From Lunularia cruciata (Eukaryota; Streptophyta; Marchantiopsida; Lunulariales; Lunulariaceae), in contig OX419756.1 in NCBI GenBank assembly GCA_948567375.1, forward strand, positions 64,830,552 through 64,894,551: a stretch of DNA of 64,000 nucleotides, in the 5' to 3' direction. Positions 34,701 through 47,350 of this stretch are shown piece by piece; position 1 is the stretch's first letter; each line of letters opens with the position of its first letter. Under the pieces are notes generated by a model, which ran no database searches, was not told the origin of the DNA, and was given only the letters and a program-made list of their open reading frames with translations. The translations under genes were made by a program, and so were the position numbers.

Positions 34701-37700
34701 ATGCACGGTACACTAAGCTAGGAAGTCTACAGTATCCCGCGTCTAGTCTCTATCTCTTGTCAGATCAGACCGGCAACTTACAGAGGAGAAGAAGACCATC
34801 AAAAGGAATGTTCAGCTTTTCTGGCACAGGAGTCCGCCCACACATAGTCTCTCGATAAATCCTTCGACCTTTACTGCTCAAACTTCCCATGCCTTTCCCT
34901 GAGCTTCTACAGTTCTTTCAAATAGAATACCGAAGAGAAAATAGGCCTTCCATGGTAGCAAAAAGGAGCCTGCAGTAGGTGGAATAACAGTACTTTATGT
35001 GAAAAGGACCTGGAGTGGATTAAATTCCGACACCTTTCCTTCTCGATTCTCTCCCTTTTGACGACCAACAAAGTTTAGAATACAACATCGAAGCTAAACT
35101 AGCGGTTCATTTCATGTGTTGTGTTTGTTTTCTTCTACTTCTTTCTACTTGAGGACGGATTTCTATACATATATAACGGTTCATGGTATGGCACGAGAAC
35201 TCAAAATCATCTCTTTTATATAAGTCTATTCATAGAGAAGATCAAATTTTTTAGGCGGATTAATAGTTAATCATATATTTCTAATATGTGCCAGTGAAAC
35301 GTTTAGTATTATCTTTTAAACTTGCATGATGGTATGATTAGCATCGATCCAAGAATATGCATAGGTCATTTCAAGGTAGTTAACAAATACTGTATAGCAA
35401 ATTATAAATACTAGGTTACATTCATTGCATGAATAAAGATATTAATTGCATTTTGTACATCCAATGCCTATTTGCTTCAATAGATTAGTTTTTATATAGT
35501 CCTACAGAATTTCTTAAGCAGCTTATCAGAAAAATTAGTATATCGGTAACAGAAAACTTGTCTTAGATATTTATCTGGGCTTAAAATAGACCGACAATGC
35601 TTATCAAGTAGAGTACCATGAAAAAACCAGATTCGAATGATGAAAATTAGATTGGAATTCAGTAGATAACCACGAGTATTACTTTGTCATGAGTAGATTA
35701 TATAAGTGCAATCACAAAATTTCTTTTCAGAGTGAATTGTGCAACTACAATTGTAGTCTAAACTTCGGTTTGTATTGTTCGATTGAACCTGAATTGTAGA
35801 ATGGAGTTGCGTTGTTTTATCAAGTTTGAGTTTTTCAATAAGTCTTGAATTAACTTGTGGCGGTAAATTATGAAGTAGCTTGTATTTGCTAATGATAGTT
35901 GATAAAGTAGCTTTTGTATTTGCTCTTTTTTAGCTTCTGTTTACTGGTTGCTCCTCCCTCTTTAGTACAGGGTCTCTTCATCATCTCCATCTCTTTTTGT
36001 GGATGGAATTATTTTGGTGCTTCTCATTTTTCTATTTTGGATTTGGGTTTGGATATACCTAAATTGATGCCTTGGACTCAATAACTTGAGCTCACATGTA
36101 TTGATCTTAATAAACAAGAATTGATTATAATTGCAAAATTCAATGGGTGAAGTGTTATTATAAAATTTCTTATGTAAAAGCATGTGAAGAAATCTAACTC
36201 TTAGCTTCTGCAATACTTATAAAGAAAGAATAAAAGAAGAGAAGATATTTGTTGATTACTTTATAAGGAATAGCATGTAGAGGGAAAGAGACCTTTAGAG
36301 TAATCTTAAATTTATTCTCTGCTTGCTCACTTTCTAAAATTATTCTTTATGGCTAACAAGATTGAAAAATATACTCAAATTCACTTCTTAATTAATAAAA
36401 TTGAATGATCAAATAAAGGATATCATGAGTCTGGAAGAAAGAATGGGGCTATTTTTGTTAATCTATTATTACCAAAAAATTTGTCTCAATGATAATTATA
36501 TGATATATATTTGATCATTTTTTGAAAAGAACTAAATTTATGGAAGTTTGGAGGAAATAAAAGGAGATTTAGACCAATCTGATTCAGATAATTATCAAGA
36601 TAGATTATGACTTGTATTATGAGTTATCTTGAGAATTCTCTGTAGTACGGTAGTATCTTGTATTTATAGTATGTCCTGGGCTTCTTTGTGTTGTCCATTG
36701 TTCCCTCTGCCAACCTGAAATTAGAAAAATTAAAATCCTAACATAGTCAAACATAGCTCCAAGTACCCTATAACAAAGTTGAATGCAATCAACCATATTA
36801 TTAAAATGAATAGAACTTGAGAATACAAAAAACTGCATGTATTACCTTAGTTGCAATAATATGCTCTAAGTCAAGTGAATTTTAGCACTCTCTAGCATGC
36901 TTACTAACATACACCAACAATATAAATAATATGGATAAGATAAGTGAATTCTAGCACTCTTAAACATAACCACTAGTGCATATCCATGACATACATGAGA
37001 GGTATCTAACATAAGCAAGCATATACTTGAGCATAGCTTAATATAGCCTAAAAAGTTCTTTTTCATACTAGCATAGATTGAGTGCTAACTTGCATCAACC
37101 CAATGCGTTTAAGTATTCATTTTGATTATCTTTGGTTTATTGTAACCAAAGTTAGAGTCTTTGTCCACTCAAAGATATTGATAAGTAAAGTAGTTGATGA
37201 AAACTTAAAAGGGACTCTAAGTATAGACTTTTGGATGAAATCAAGACTAGTTAATGATGACTTATGGGAAATTTAATATAGTTGGTGAAAACTTATATGT
37301 GAATTTCTGAGTAGTTGGTGAATATTATTTTGTGACAATAAGAAGAGGTATCAAGACTTACATGTGGAGTCTTTGACTAGTATATTAGTTGCATATGTTT
37401 TAAATACCATATCATGAATCAACATGAGAGAGTATGGTTGGTCTTTACTATAGTATTTTTATGGCCTTTATAATAATACTTCAATACAAGTGACCTTCAT
37501 TACATCTTACCTTTGGAGTTAATTTTGAAGAAGTCTTTTCATAAGCCCCAACTTACAATGGTATCAAAGTAGAGTTCTATTGTCACAAGAGTGGATCACT
37601 CTCTTAGAAGAGTAATAAAGTGATCTATCTTGAGTGTTGAAGAATGAAGTGACCTTCTAGAGAAATTGGTATAGATGCTTATAGTAGCCATTTAGTTATA

Positions 37701-39470
37701 TGTAGAGCAAGGTAGAAAGCTACATGCATATGGTTATCACAATTTCCTATCGAGATTAAGAAGAATTAGTCATACAATCTACTAGAAAATTTTACACTAA
37801 ACTCTAAAAATTATGAAGCAAGTTTTAAAAAGGAATATTTAGAATGTATCTCACCACCTTTGTAAAGACTAAGTATGTTAGTATAATACTCAAGAACCTT
37901 ATTAAACATTTGGAGTGTAAGGTGTTGAATAGTTTACCTATCAAATCAAGGTACTTGCTTAAGAAATTAGTGGCTATCTCTGCCAAGAAGTAACCTTGTA
38001 TCTATCTCAAGTATATATGATCTTGTGCTATCTTTGGCTTTTGGAGTGTATTTCATTTAGTTGTTTGTGTGTCACTTCTCTTCCATCCTTTCTACTTCTT
38101 CTCTTAGATTTTAGATTCTATAGTTTCTTTTAGCAAATGAATATTTTAGGTGAAATTTCACTTATCTTTCTTTTCATTTACAAATTTTATTGGATAAAGG
38201 AAGATGAATAAAAATTGATGATCAAGAAATATATCTTAACTTCAACTCTTGCTCTCCAAACCCTTTTCCCAATATAATCAGTTTATGGACAAGCATTTTA
38301 ATTTTATGCACAAGTTTAGCATGGACTTTATTTTATGGAGATGCATTTTATGGAGTCTGACAACTTACTAGTGCTCTACATAGTAGCTTATGTTTATCAA
38401 TAAGATTATACCATTAACATGTCTTTAATGAGCAATTAATTTAAATTGAAATCCACTTAAATATAGTAACACTTGAGTATTCTAACATTTTGTGAAGACT
38501 TCAACAAAAGATTGGTATAGAGAATTATTACCCAATTTACACATCTCCTTCACCTTTGGTTATGATTTTTTTTTAATATAGGTTTGAAATAATTAAAATA
38601 AAATATTTAATTGATTCCAACTATAAATTTTTTTTATTGAAAATTCCTATATACACCACTTGTTTCTATACATTGATGACATAAAATCAACTCTGTAAGA
38701 CAATACAACTAACAAATTAGATATCAAATATCAAATAATTAGAATGAATTGTATTGAGCATTAGAGTTCAAGAGGTGTTTTAATAGGAAACTGACCCAAA
38801 TATCACACACTGAACAAAATAAATAGATGTATAAATGTGATTTATGTGCAAGCTCAAATGATAGAAGATGCTTGACCATAACTTTTGCAAAAGATTACAA
38901 ATGATTATAAATTTGAACCATATCAAGGGAGAAAAATAGCAAGAATACTAGAAGGATTCTCTATTGCTAGAGATGTATATATCTTGCTTTGATGCTTTTG
39001 AATATGATATGTGTATGAGTAGTGGGTACTATTGACCAATTTTGCTTATAATGCTCTAATGTGACTCCAAGATTATGAAAACCTATTTGATTCTTAAGGT
39101 CAAAACATTTCTTGGAGTCTAATTATGCAAGGCTTGATAAGTAATTTCAAAGATATCTATTCACTTAAAGTGTCTTGTGTGAAGCTTTGAGATGTAATAT
39201 AAAAAAGGAATATCTATGCGTACTCTAAAAATTTTTTCAATCGTTAATGTACTCATGGATTTAAAGATGTTGATACAAATCAAGCAAAAGTTCTTGTTAA
39301 TTTTGAGGTAAGATAGAAGAAGAAACATTTGAGAGAGTACCTTTTAAAGAAAAACAAAGATTATGAATACATCTATTATATTACATAAATTTTTTATAAT
39401 TCCTTGTATTTAAAGTTGCAAGATGTACCAAGTACACAATACCTATGGACTTAGATACATACAAAGCTAA
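34700..39470. other. AT-rich spacer, decayed repeats, no gene
   Basis: Composition becomes strongly AT-rich from about 35.1 kb. No frame exceeds 85 codons and none is recognisable. A primer-binding-site-like sequence at 37559 suggests at least one old LTR element. The rest is too decayed for me to assign. Confidence 0.5.
37552..37574 (+). other. LTR end and primer-binding-site-like sequence
   Basis: A TTACA end, one spacer base, then TGGTATCAAAGTAGAG. This resembles the junction of a 5' LTR with a site complementary to initiator tRNA-Met (TGGTATCAGAGC in many plant LTR elements). The matching LTR start and the element body are not recognisable, so this is a relic at best. Confidence 0.4.
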
Positions 39471-40090
39471 TTGTGATAACCCAATGTTGACAAAAAAAGT
39501 GGTATGATGGTAAGAAATTCAAGTTGGAAATAGCTAGATTTGAAGAGAAGGGTAACAAATGGCAGTTATTTATTGTTACTTATTTAACTTCTTGGGCAAG
39601 AATCACTCCCAAAAGAGGGTAGTGTGATCAATTGCAATGCATTATGGCAAAAATAATAATTAAATGATCACTTTTACTAAGAATGAGTTCCAACTATTTC
39701 TTGAAGGTGATGATTTAGTCACATTCAAAGAGGGTAGTGTGATCAATTGCAATGCATTATGGCAAAAAAATAATTAAATGATCACTTTCACTAAGAATGA
39801 GTTCCAACTATTTCTTGAAGGTGATGATTTAGTCAAATTCAAAGGGGCTACTTCCCTACAAGAAATTCCACTCCAAAGGATGTGTTCTACCTTTCCTAGA
39901 ATCAAAGGCACTTTGCTTTGATAATAGGACTTCACTTTTTGATTCCATGGTACTTCAACCTTACAATCATTGTTGATCCATCAAGGTATTTCTCCACTCC
40001 TTTGGAACACTCAAGGATCCTAAACCTCAATCACAATAAAGAATTTTCACTCTCATTCAAGCTCTTTGAGCTTCTACTACATCTCTAAGT
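39470..40090. repeat. Repeat U, copy 1
   Basis: This block aligns with 42455-43020 in the same orientation: a CAATGTTGAC/CTAGTGTCAAC start, CAAGAATCACTCCCAAAAGAGG, a TCTTGAAGGTGATGATT segment, a TTCCATGGTACTT segment and a final CTCAAGC part. Identity is moderate with indels. The paired copies about 3 kb apart could be LTRs of one old element or segmental copies. No clear TG...CA ends are seen. Confidence 0.5.
39613..39842. repeat. 115-bp tandem duplication inside repeat U
   Basis: The segment starting AGAGGGTAGTGTGATCAATT occurs twice with a 115-bp period and only a few differences, including one within an A run. It arose after repeat U was laid down, since copy 2 of U has a single unit. 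Confidence 0.9.
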
Positions 40091-41854
40091 TGATCTTCTC
40101 TAACTGGATATCATTTGTAAATCATACAATTCCAATCTATCAATTGTGTTCCCAAAAATCAAGTCAATATCTATTGTATCTTGATACTCAATCCCCCATA
40201 ATGCAAACATCAAGTTTTATTTGGCAAAGATTATGATTGATAAAATAAAATACTATGAAAGAAGCTATCTATATAAAGTAGTTTGTGTAGTTCTTGATTC
40301 TCTATTATCTTTTTGCATGCTTTTTAAGGCCTTATATACTATATATTGGTATGGACTTTTGGATCTAGCAATGTTAATTTTTATCTTAAGGTGACCAGCT
40401 GATCTTGGTGTTGTCCTCCTCATACACCATCTTATTTGTGACCTTGTCCACTCCCACGACCATGCTGGCTAAATGTTGCAAATCCTCATCAAAAAGCTCT
40501 TCATGCACCACATTGTCCTCTTCAATGAGAGAGTAGAGTCTCCATGGACATTTAATGTATTATACTTAGAGCATAGATTGTAGTAGTCAACTCCTCATCA
40601 ATATGATTCTCATTGTCACTTCTAGTACCCCTTGCACATAATTGCCTTCCTCTTGAAATTCAATTAGCTTTGTGTGGTAAGATTAGTTGTTGATGGTGCT
40701 AGCAAAAATTTCATTCCATGCAGCTTTTGCCCATTTCATTGCCATTAATTGGTAAACTCTTAATTGTTGGCTTCATTGATCTAATCCCTATCAACGGCAT
40801 GTTGAAGCTAGAAACAATGATAATGCAGTTTGAATGTTACCATAACCTTTGCATCCATGGGTTGCATTTTTATGTTGCATTTGGAAGCATGAAAACTTTT
40901 ACATTGATGAGGACAAGCCCACCAATAGCATGGGACAAGGAATTTTCCAAAAGTAGCAAGATGTAGAGACTGGCCGCTTGCATATTGCTATCTAAACTTG
41001 CCAACCATTTCCAAAGTAGGAAACCAGTCATCCATGCTTCTTGATTGTATTAATAGTAAAACCTCAATTATTGACCAGACTTTCTTTGAAAGCAACATGG
41101 TTTGTTGGCATCACCAATGATAAAGGGCTCTAACTTGTTTGTGCAATCTATATTTGGTAAATAAAAGAATTAATTGTGACTTGTCTTTTGTGGAACCTTC
41201 AACTTGGCATTGGGAAATTCTAAAATTTGGTGCTATTCAAAAGAAAAGACCAGACTTGTTCAAGTTGTAGACATCCTTTAGCACATATGTTGCAATCTTT
41301 GCATTTAGAACAAGGAGATGTTCAACAATGCAAACATTGTTACCATTGCCACTCTCACCATGTGATCTATGCTTCTTCAAATAGTGACATTTCTAAAACT
41401 TTTGGAGCCAACCATTTGAAAAAGTGGGGAATTTTGCTCCAATCCAAATGACTTTGCAAATATTTTGGCTTTTTCCTTGATCAGTTAAGTTGAGATGTTG
41501 ATGTGGCATACCTCACATTGTAGTATCCAAAACAATAGTGCTTTTTCAAGCTATAGATTGACAACATTGTGCTTCCTATGCGATTGGATTGTCCAAGGTC
41601 AACAACCTCTTGCACTTGTTTGTTACCAAGGATGATGCTAATGGTTCCTTGTGATGGTACTTTTGGAAGATTGAAGATTTGTAAGGTTAAGCCCTCAATG
41701 AATTTTGGCTAAGTGAGGAGTTTGAGTGAGCAGAATGACAAAGTTCTTGCTTTTGTGTAGTGGTCATGGTCACGGTTGAGCAATAAGATGAAGCCATGGC
41801 AACAAACGGTTGCCAAAGTTGGTAGGAAAACTCTTTTTCAATAGATAGATAGAT
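40091..41854. other. Transposon-derived spacer, nothing assignable
   Basis: AT-rich sequence with short frames only. Scattered CTTTGG and CCAAAG words resemble the flanking repeats. I see no recognisable domain. Confidence 0.4.
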
Positions 41855-41937
41855 AAAGAAGACCAAGACTCTCAACCGTTGTAGCATTTCCTAATGATAT
41901 CTAAATGCTAAAGTGGTTGAGAGTCTTGGTCTTCTTT
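41855..41937. repeat. 35-bp arm hairpin
   Basis: 41855-41889 and 41903-41937 are reverse complements with three mismatches in 35 positions and a 13-nt loop. Each arm opens a short frame reading outward, beginning ML-x-x-LRVLVFF, so the two arms are inverted copies of one sequence. Confidence 0.85.
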
Positions 41938-42049
41938 GTTGTTGATTTATCAAACCTCCTATTTACCATTTTAAATGGTAAACAACCCATTAGGTGCCTT
42001 ATATGTGTCATCAACAATATTAGTTCTTTCCAAATGAGAGCTTACAAGT

Positions 42050-44950
42050 TTGTTTCCTTTGGACTTGCTACTCCAAAGGTTCAAAACCTACAAATATCTA
42101 CAACTGCAAAGGTCTTTAGATTGCTTCCTACTCCAAAGATCCTACAACTACAAAGAACTTCTTTATCAAAGGTTCTTCATCCTAAGGTACAATTGCCAAA
42201 AATCTGCCTTTACCTTTACAAATCCTAATAAGGAGCTCAATCTAATCCTTGTAACTTGCTAGTCTAAAAAATAGGTATCAAAGATCTTAGTGACCTTCCT
42301 ATTTTTATGTTCCCTAAGTCTAAGGGCTAGCTGGTTTATCTTGTCATCTTTGTATTTCTTCCCTTCTAACGTTTGGACTTGCAACTTCAGTTCATGTAAA
42401 TTTGTCTTTATTGCCTTTCCTTGCACTACTTCTTCTAACATTTTTTAAAATTGATTATGTTAACCTAGTGTCAACCAAAAAGTGATATTGTTGTAACTAA
42501 CAGGTCATTATCTTGAGAATATGGGTGAAAATGGCTAGAACTGAAGAGAAGTATCATTATCATGTAGTTTTTTTATTATTATGTATTTAACCTTGTGTGC
42601 AAGAACCACTCTCAAAAGAGGTAATGTCATCTCCTTGTAGTGCACTACAGCAAATGGAAAACTAAAGATCATTTTCACTACAAGTAATCCCAAGTTAATC
42701 TTGAAGATGATGATTCACTCCACTCCAAAGCCCACTTCATCCCAAAGACATCAATTCCAAAGGTTATGTGTTACCTTTCTTGAAAGGCGCAACTCCAAAG
42801 GAGTCTTTGTACATGCCAAATATCTTGCTTTTTTATTCCATGGTACTTTCATTGCTTTGGCTCAGGTAGGATTTTTCAATATAGTGCTTTGCTCGTTCAA
42901 AAACCTAAGCATCACACATCCCAAACAAGTATAAATTTCTCCCTACACTCAAGCACATAGGTTCTTACAATGAAGAATCCTCACCACTGCTAATGATGAG
43001 ATTCACCAATACTCAGGTTGTAGGCAAACAATAACAACGTATTTAGAACTGAACTTTTTTTGAGCTTTGATTAAGAGAGACTGAATTTGATTTACATTGG
43101 GCTTAAGCCTTAAATAATTTCTCTTGCTCAAACCCAAAGAGATCTAACATTAGAATTATTCCAAAGATCTTTTGCCAACATCTATACTATATAATTTGAT
43201 TAAAATTAAATCTTTTCCTAAGCATATGTAGGTTGATTAAGTGTGTTACATATGTTAGGGAAGGTAACACTTCTTCCCCAAAGATATTTTGAACTTCTAA
43301 TTTTTAATAATTACAACTCCAAAGTTACATATGCAAATGCACTCCAACTACAAAGAGGTACAAGTACAAAGGCCTTTAAGTAACTTCCTATGGCTACAAA
43401 GAACTTCTTTTAGTGAAGTATCTTTGGCCGAACACTTCATTGTAAAGAACTACATTCACCTTTACAAGTTAGATAAGGATGTTGATCTGCTCCTTATATT
43501 CTACAATTTTTAGGGAGAGGGAGTCAATAGATTTAGTGAACTTCCAATTGGTGTGCTGCTTAAGTTTAATTTCTTATTTATCTAGCTTTTCATCATCATC
43601 GACCTTTCTCTCCAAGCCCAAGAGTTTTAGTTTTTATATATTTGTCTTTGCCATGTTTTCTTGAGCCACTATCTCCAATATCTCCATAAATTGGTCTCAA
43701 ACATCCTCCAATTACTTGAGGATCTTTGATTTCTCCTCCTCTACTTATCAAGGTTGTTCTATTACCCTCTCCTCCTTTTCCTTCTTCATCTCAGCAACCA
43801 TCCTTGGCAGCCATCTCTTCAAGTTGAATAACCACTTTGCTCTTATCTTCAACAAATGTACATCTAGGGTCATTAAGCAAATCTTGGCCTTCTCTAACTC
43901 CTTGGATGCTCTCTACTTCCTTATTCTTGGCCCTTAGCTGCTATTTGTACCCTTGCTACTTACCTTTGGCCTCAAGCCAAAGTGCTCTGAACTTTCCTTG
44001 TAATTTCTTGATTTCTTTGTCCTTCTCCATTTGATCTGCAAGAAGCAAAACAGTTTGTGTCTTTGCCTCAAATTTTTCTTGCACTCAAGTGTTTGTCCTC
44101 CTTGCTTCCTCCTATCTTCCACCTCCTCTGTCATCTTGGCCTGCTCACCCTTTGTCAAGAAGGAGTTCTTGTGTAGGCTTTGGACAAGAGAGACATAGTG
44201 GGTGATGTCTTTGAATAAGTCTTAGTAGGTAGGTAAGATCTTCTCCATCAGCTCCAAGACCAGCCCTACCAAATGTATAATGAAATTACATCCCTATATT
44301 ACAAGGGCTTTGTATTCTTGAAATAAGGTTGTAGTCCCCACTATTGATATTTCCTTTGAAGTTTCTTTCCCTACATCTTTGATGTCTATTCTATTTCCTC
44401 CTTGACCTTTGGATAGCTTGGGTTCTTCTTCTTTGTCTTCATTCTCTCTTTTGTTTTGGTGCTCATCTTTAGCCTAGTGTTGGCCTTTGGTCTTTGTGCC
44501 CAATGGCCCAACTTCTTGATCATGACTTCAAGATGTGTTGGCTTGGAATGTATCTTTGAAGGTAGTCATTCCTTTGGTACAATACCTTCTTGCTCCTCTT
44601 AGTCTTTGGTTGGTTTGTCTTCTTGGATGCTTTGTACTTCCTCATTTGGAATGAATTGTGCATCTTTGTACTAAGTCTACTTCTTGGGACTCAATTACTA
44701 ACTTATGTATGGTGATGGAGTTCTTTCCTTCCTCCTATTATTCCTTTGTATCTTTGGCTTTCTCTTTCAAATATACATCAATAACTTGGGAGTTCTTCCT
44801 TGGCCTCTTTGTTGGTATCAGCAATCTTACAAGCATTGACCTCTTCTTTTTCACTATGGTTGTTCCTAAACTTTGGATTCATTGCCTAATGGCATCTTCT
44901 ATCAACAACATATTTCATTTTCATAACAAAAAGGTGTCATAACATTTGTA
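42050..44950 (-). mobile_element. Decayed Lys/Glu-rich coiled-coil element, - strand
   Basis: The - strand is purine-rich and holds charged broken frames. 42259-42441 begins MLEEVVQGKAIKTNLHELKL, and a second copy at 43690-43500 reads ILEIVAQENMAKTNIYKLKL with one stop. Both continue with K-rich text ending in KVTKIFD and KFTKSID. A further frame at 44158-43934 reads MTKGEQAKMTEEVEDRRK. The two first copies show that protein-level similarity outlasted the DNA, so these were once real coding sequences. No polymerase motif is seen. Assignment to a gag-like protein is inference. Confidence 0.45.
42455..43020. repeat. Repeat U, copy 2
   Basis: This is the partner of 39470-40090 (see there). It has one copy of the segment that is tandemly duplicated in copy 1, and the same downstream TTCCATGGTACTT word. 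Confidence 0.5.
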
Positions 44951-45009
44951 GCGCCACAACTAGTTTGCTTGGAAGCTAGAGTGGTAGTGTTGGCAATTAT
45001 ATTTTGGTA

Positions 45010-45378
45010 GTTCCACATGGACTACTTGTTGGAGGTCCAATTTCATATTAAGGCTATTGATAACAAGGTAGGTCCCATCATCATTTTCACCATTTGCACC
45101 ATCAGATGTACCATAAGTAGCACTGTTAGGGTTGGAGATCTAGATTGAGCATGGGTATACCTTCAAAGTGTAGCCCCAAAGAGCTCACTTCTTTGATGTT
45201 GAGTCTTTGAGTTCTTGGCTATGGTAGATAGAGGCCGGCAAGCATCACCTAGAGTCTCTTAGCAAGAGTGGGTGTGGCTTGACTACAATCAGTGTTTGAT
45301 TGTTGATAGATTGTTGAGTGAAGGATCAAGTACAAATCTGATTTAAGTGTGATTCAAGTAGATGAATGAATTGATTAC
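45010..45378 (+). repeat. LTR-like block, left copy
   Basis: This aligns in the same orientation with 60349-60716. Shared words include GGTATACCTTCAAAG, CCAAAGAGCTCA, GAGTTCTTGGCTATGGT and GAGTGGGTGTGGCTTGACTA, with perhaps 80% identity by eye. The two copies flank the old + strand Ty3 element, so they are its best LTR candidates. The outer LTR ends do not match each other well, and the block could also belong to the neighbouring Lys/Glu-rich family. Confidence 0.55.
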
Positions 45379-47350
45379 ATTAGAGAAGTGAGAGTAAGGG
45401 GAAATTGGGTGTAAAAACTAAGGGCATTGGTGTTATCTCCAAGCTTGGCTGATCATTGGTACATTGAATCATGGTCCTTGATTTCTAAACAGCGATGATT
45501 TGTGGAAGCCATGTTTGAGTTTATGTAGATTTGGCAATTAGATAGATGGTGTGCAAAAGCGTTGGCCAACACGTTAGGCCAACACTGACAATGCTTAATC
45601 TTGACAATGCTAACAATGCTTAATCTTGCAATGCATTGGCCAATGCTCAATTTGCACCCATCTTGTTTGCACTTCTAGGCCCTTGTAGCCTCTCTAGCCC
45701 ACAACTCTATGTCTCTTACCCCTACTTGTACCAAATTGACCTTGATTTTACCTTTATGGGAAATCATAAACTCACTATCTCAAGTTAACTCAATTCTCAA
45801 TGAGTGCCAAATGCAAATTGGCCAATGTTGTGCAACATGTGCAAATTGGCCAATGCAAGCACTTGCCAAAAAAGGGTGCAAATTGTGACTAAAAAGAGAG
45901 AAGTTAAAAATCATATATTATATAAAAAAATTTAAAATTTGAATAAAAGATCTAATTTGTCATCACTTTGATATTGTAAACATGTAGTCATAAATAATCC
46001 AAGTAAAGTTATAGGAATTAAATCTAAAACAATTCCAAATAACAAAGCTCCAACCATTTTTTAACAAATAATAATTTTATTTTACTATTAATTTATTTTA
46101 ATATAAAATCTTAAACAAATTTAAAAATTAAATTTAAATTTAAACAACATTTTTTTTATCCTTTTTAAATAAGTTCTATCTTATTTAATCCAATAAATAA
46201 AACTAATGCTAATGTTAAGGTACTTATTAAGAAAAGAAAATAACTAATTATAGTTACCATAAAAACCTAAATAATAATAATTTAATTTAAACTTTCACAA
46301 ATTAATTACATAATTTTCCAAATTAAAAATAAAATTTTAGCACAAGATCGATAATGAGGTGAAATCAAGATAATTTGGTGCAAATTGAAGTTTAGAGGTA
46401 TAGTTGAGAGTTAGAGAGGCTACAAAGCCTTAGAAAAGCCAACAAACTAGTGCAAATGAGGCTTAGAGGCATAGGATTGTGGGCTAGAGAGACTATGAAG
46501 ACCTAGAAGAGCCAACAAGCCAACTTGTTGGTACGAGTCTAGCTAGTTTAGATGAGTTTTTGATAGTTTTTGATCATCATTTGGCAAAATCTGTCCACTT
46601 TTGTAGATTGTGCGCAATAAGGTTTGAACCCCCAATCTTTTGTTCCTAGACTAGTGCTCAAGCTAACTAGTCCACCTTCACTTGTTGTCCTAAGGACTTG
46701 CCAATTGATACCTATACACATGTGGCTTTGGCTAAGAGAGGCAATTTGATCCCACCCTTGGTGCTCTTTGTAGCTTAGGAGTAAGTAGACACTCCTAGTA
46801 TATCAAATGTCAAATGGTGGCATAGTCAATCAAGTGTTTATTTATGAGATGGAGTGTTTTGTTTAGAATTCTTGTGATTGGACCTCCTCCATTCTCTACT
46901 TCCTATTTATGCATCATGTTTGTGTGAGGTGCCTTGACTTCAGAGGATTGGTGCTTTGGTGTACTCTTGGTAGTGAAGCTAGAGTGATGACCAGTTAGAC
47001 TATCTATATTTCTCTTTGGTGATGGAAGAAATGATGACATATAGATCATGAGAGTGCATGATATGATGGCAAGTTATAGGTTATGCTTTCTCCTAGTGTA
47101 GTTATCACAATTAGAGCTACATTAGTGAATAATGTGGTGTTCAATTGATGGTGGCACATTGTGGTGATCCTTGGTATTGTACTTGCGGTGGTTACAATTG
47201 TGATTTGAGTTACATTGTCACAATGCAGTTTTTGGAGATTCGAGAGGAGATAAATAGTAGGTTTACATGAAGTGGTGCTCGATATCAATATGTATCTCAA
47301 GTCCTATTGAGGGAGGAGATTGACTTTGATTGGAGTTTGATACATGAGCT
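45379..47350. other. Element leader region, AT-rich, no coding frame
   Basis: Between the left LTR-like block and the first Gag-like frames. It contains repeated TTGGCCAATG words (45640-45870), an AT-rich stretch (45900-46340) and a tRNA-like sequence on the - strand (46615-46675). No gene is seen. Confidence 0.4.
46615..46675 (-). repeat. tRNA-like (SINE head or tRNA relic)
   Basis: On the - strand, TTAGCTTGAGCACT resembles a Pol III A box, and 23 bases later GGTTCAAACC matches a B box/T-arm. Spacing fits a tRNA or a tRNA-derived SINE head. A full cloverleaf with acceptor stem is not evident, so it is not called a tRNA gene. Confidence 0.4.

Noticed and set aside
39613-39842. Direct repeats as a CRISPR-like array
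   Set aside because: Two long adjacent units without spacers in plant nuclear DNA. This is a simple tandem duplication.
46615-46675. A functional tRNA gene on -
   Set aside because: A and B boxes are present but no acceptor stem pairing or clear anticodon arm could be drawn.
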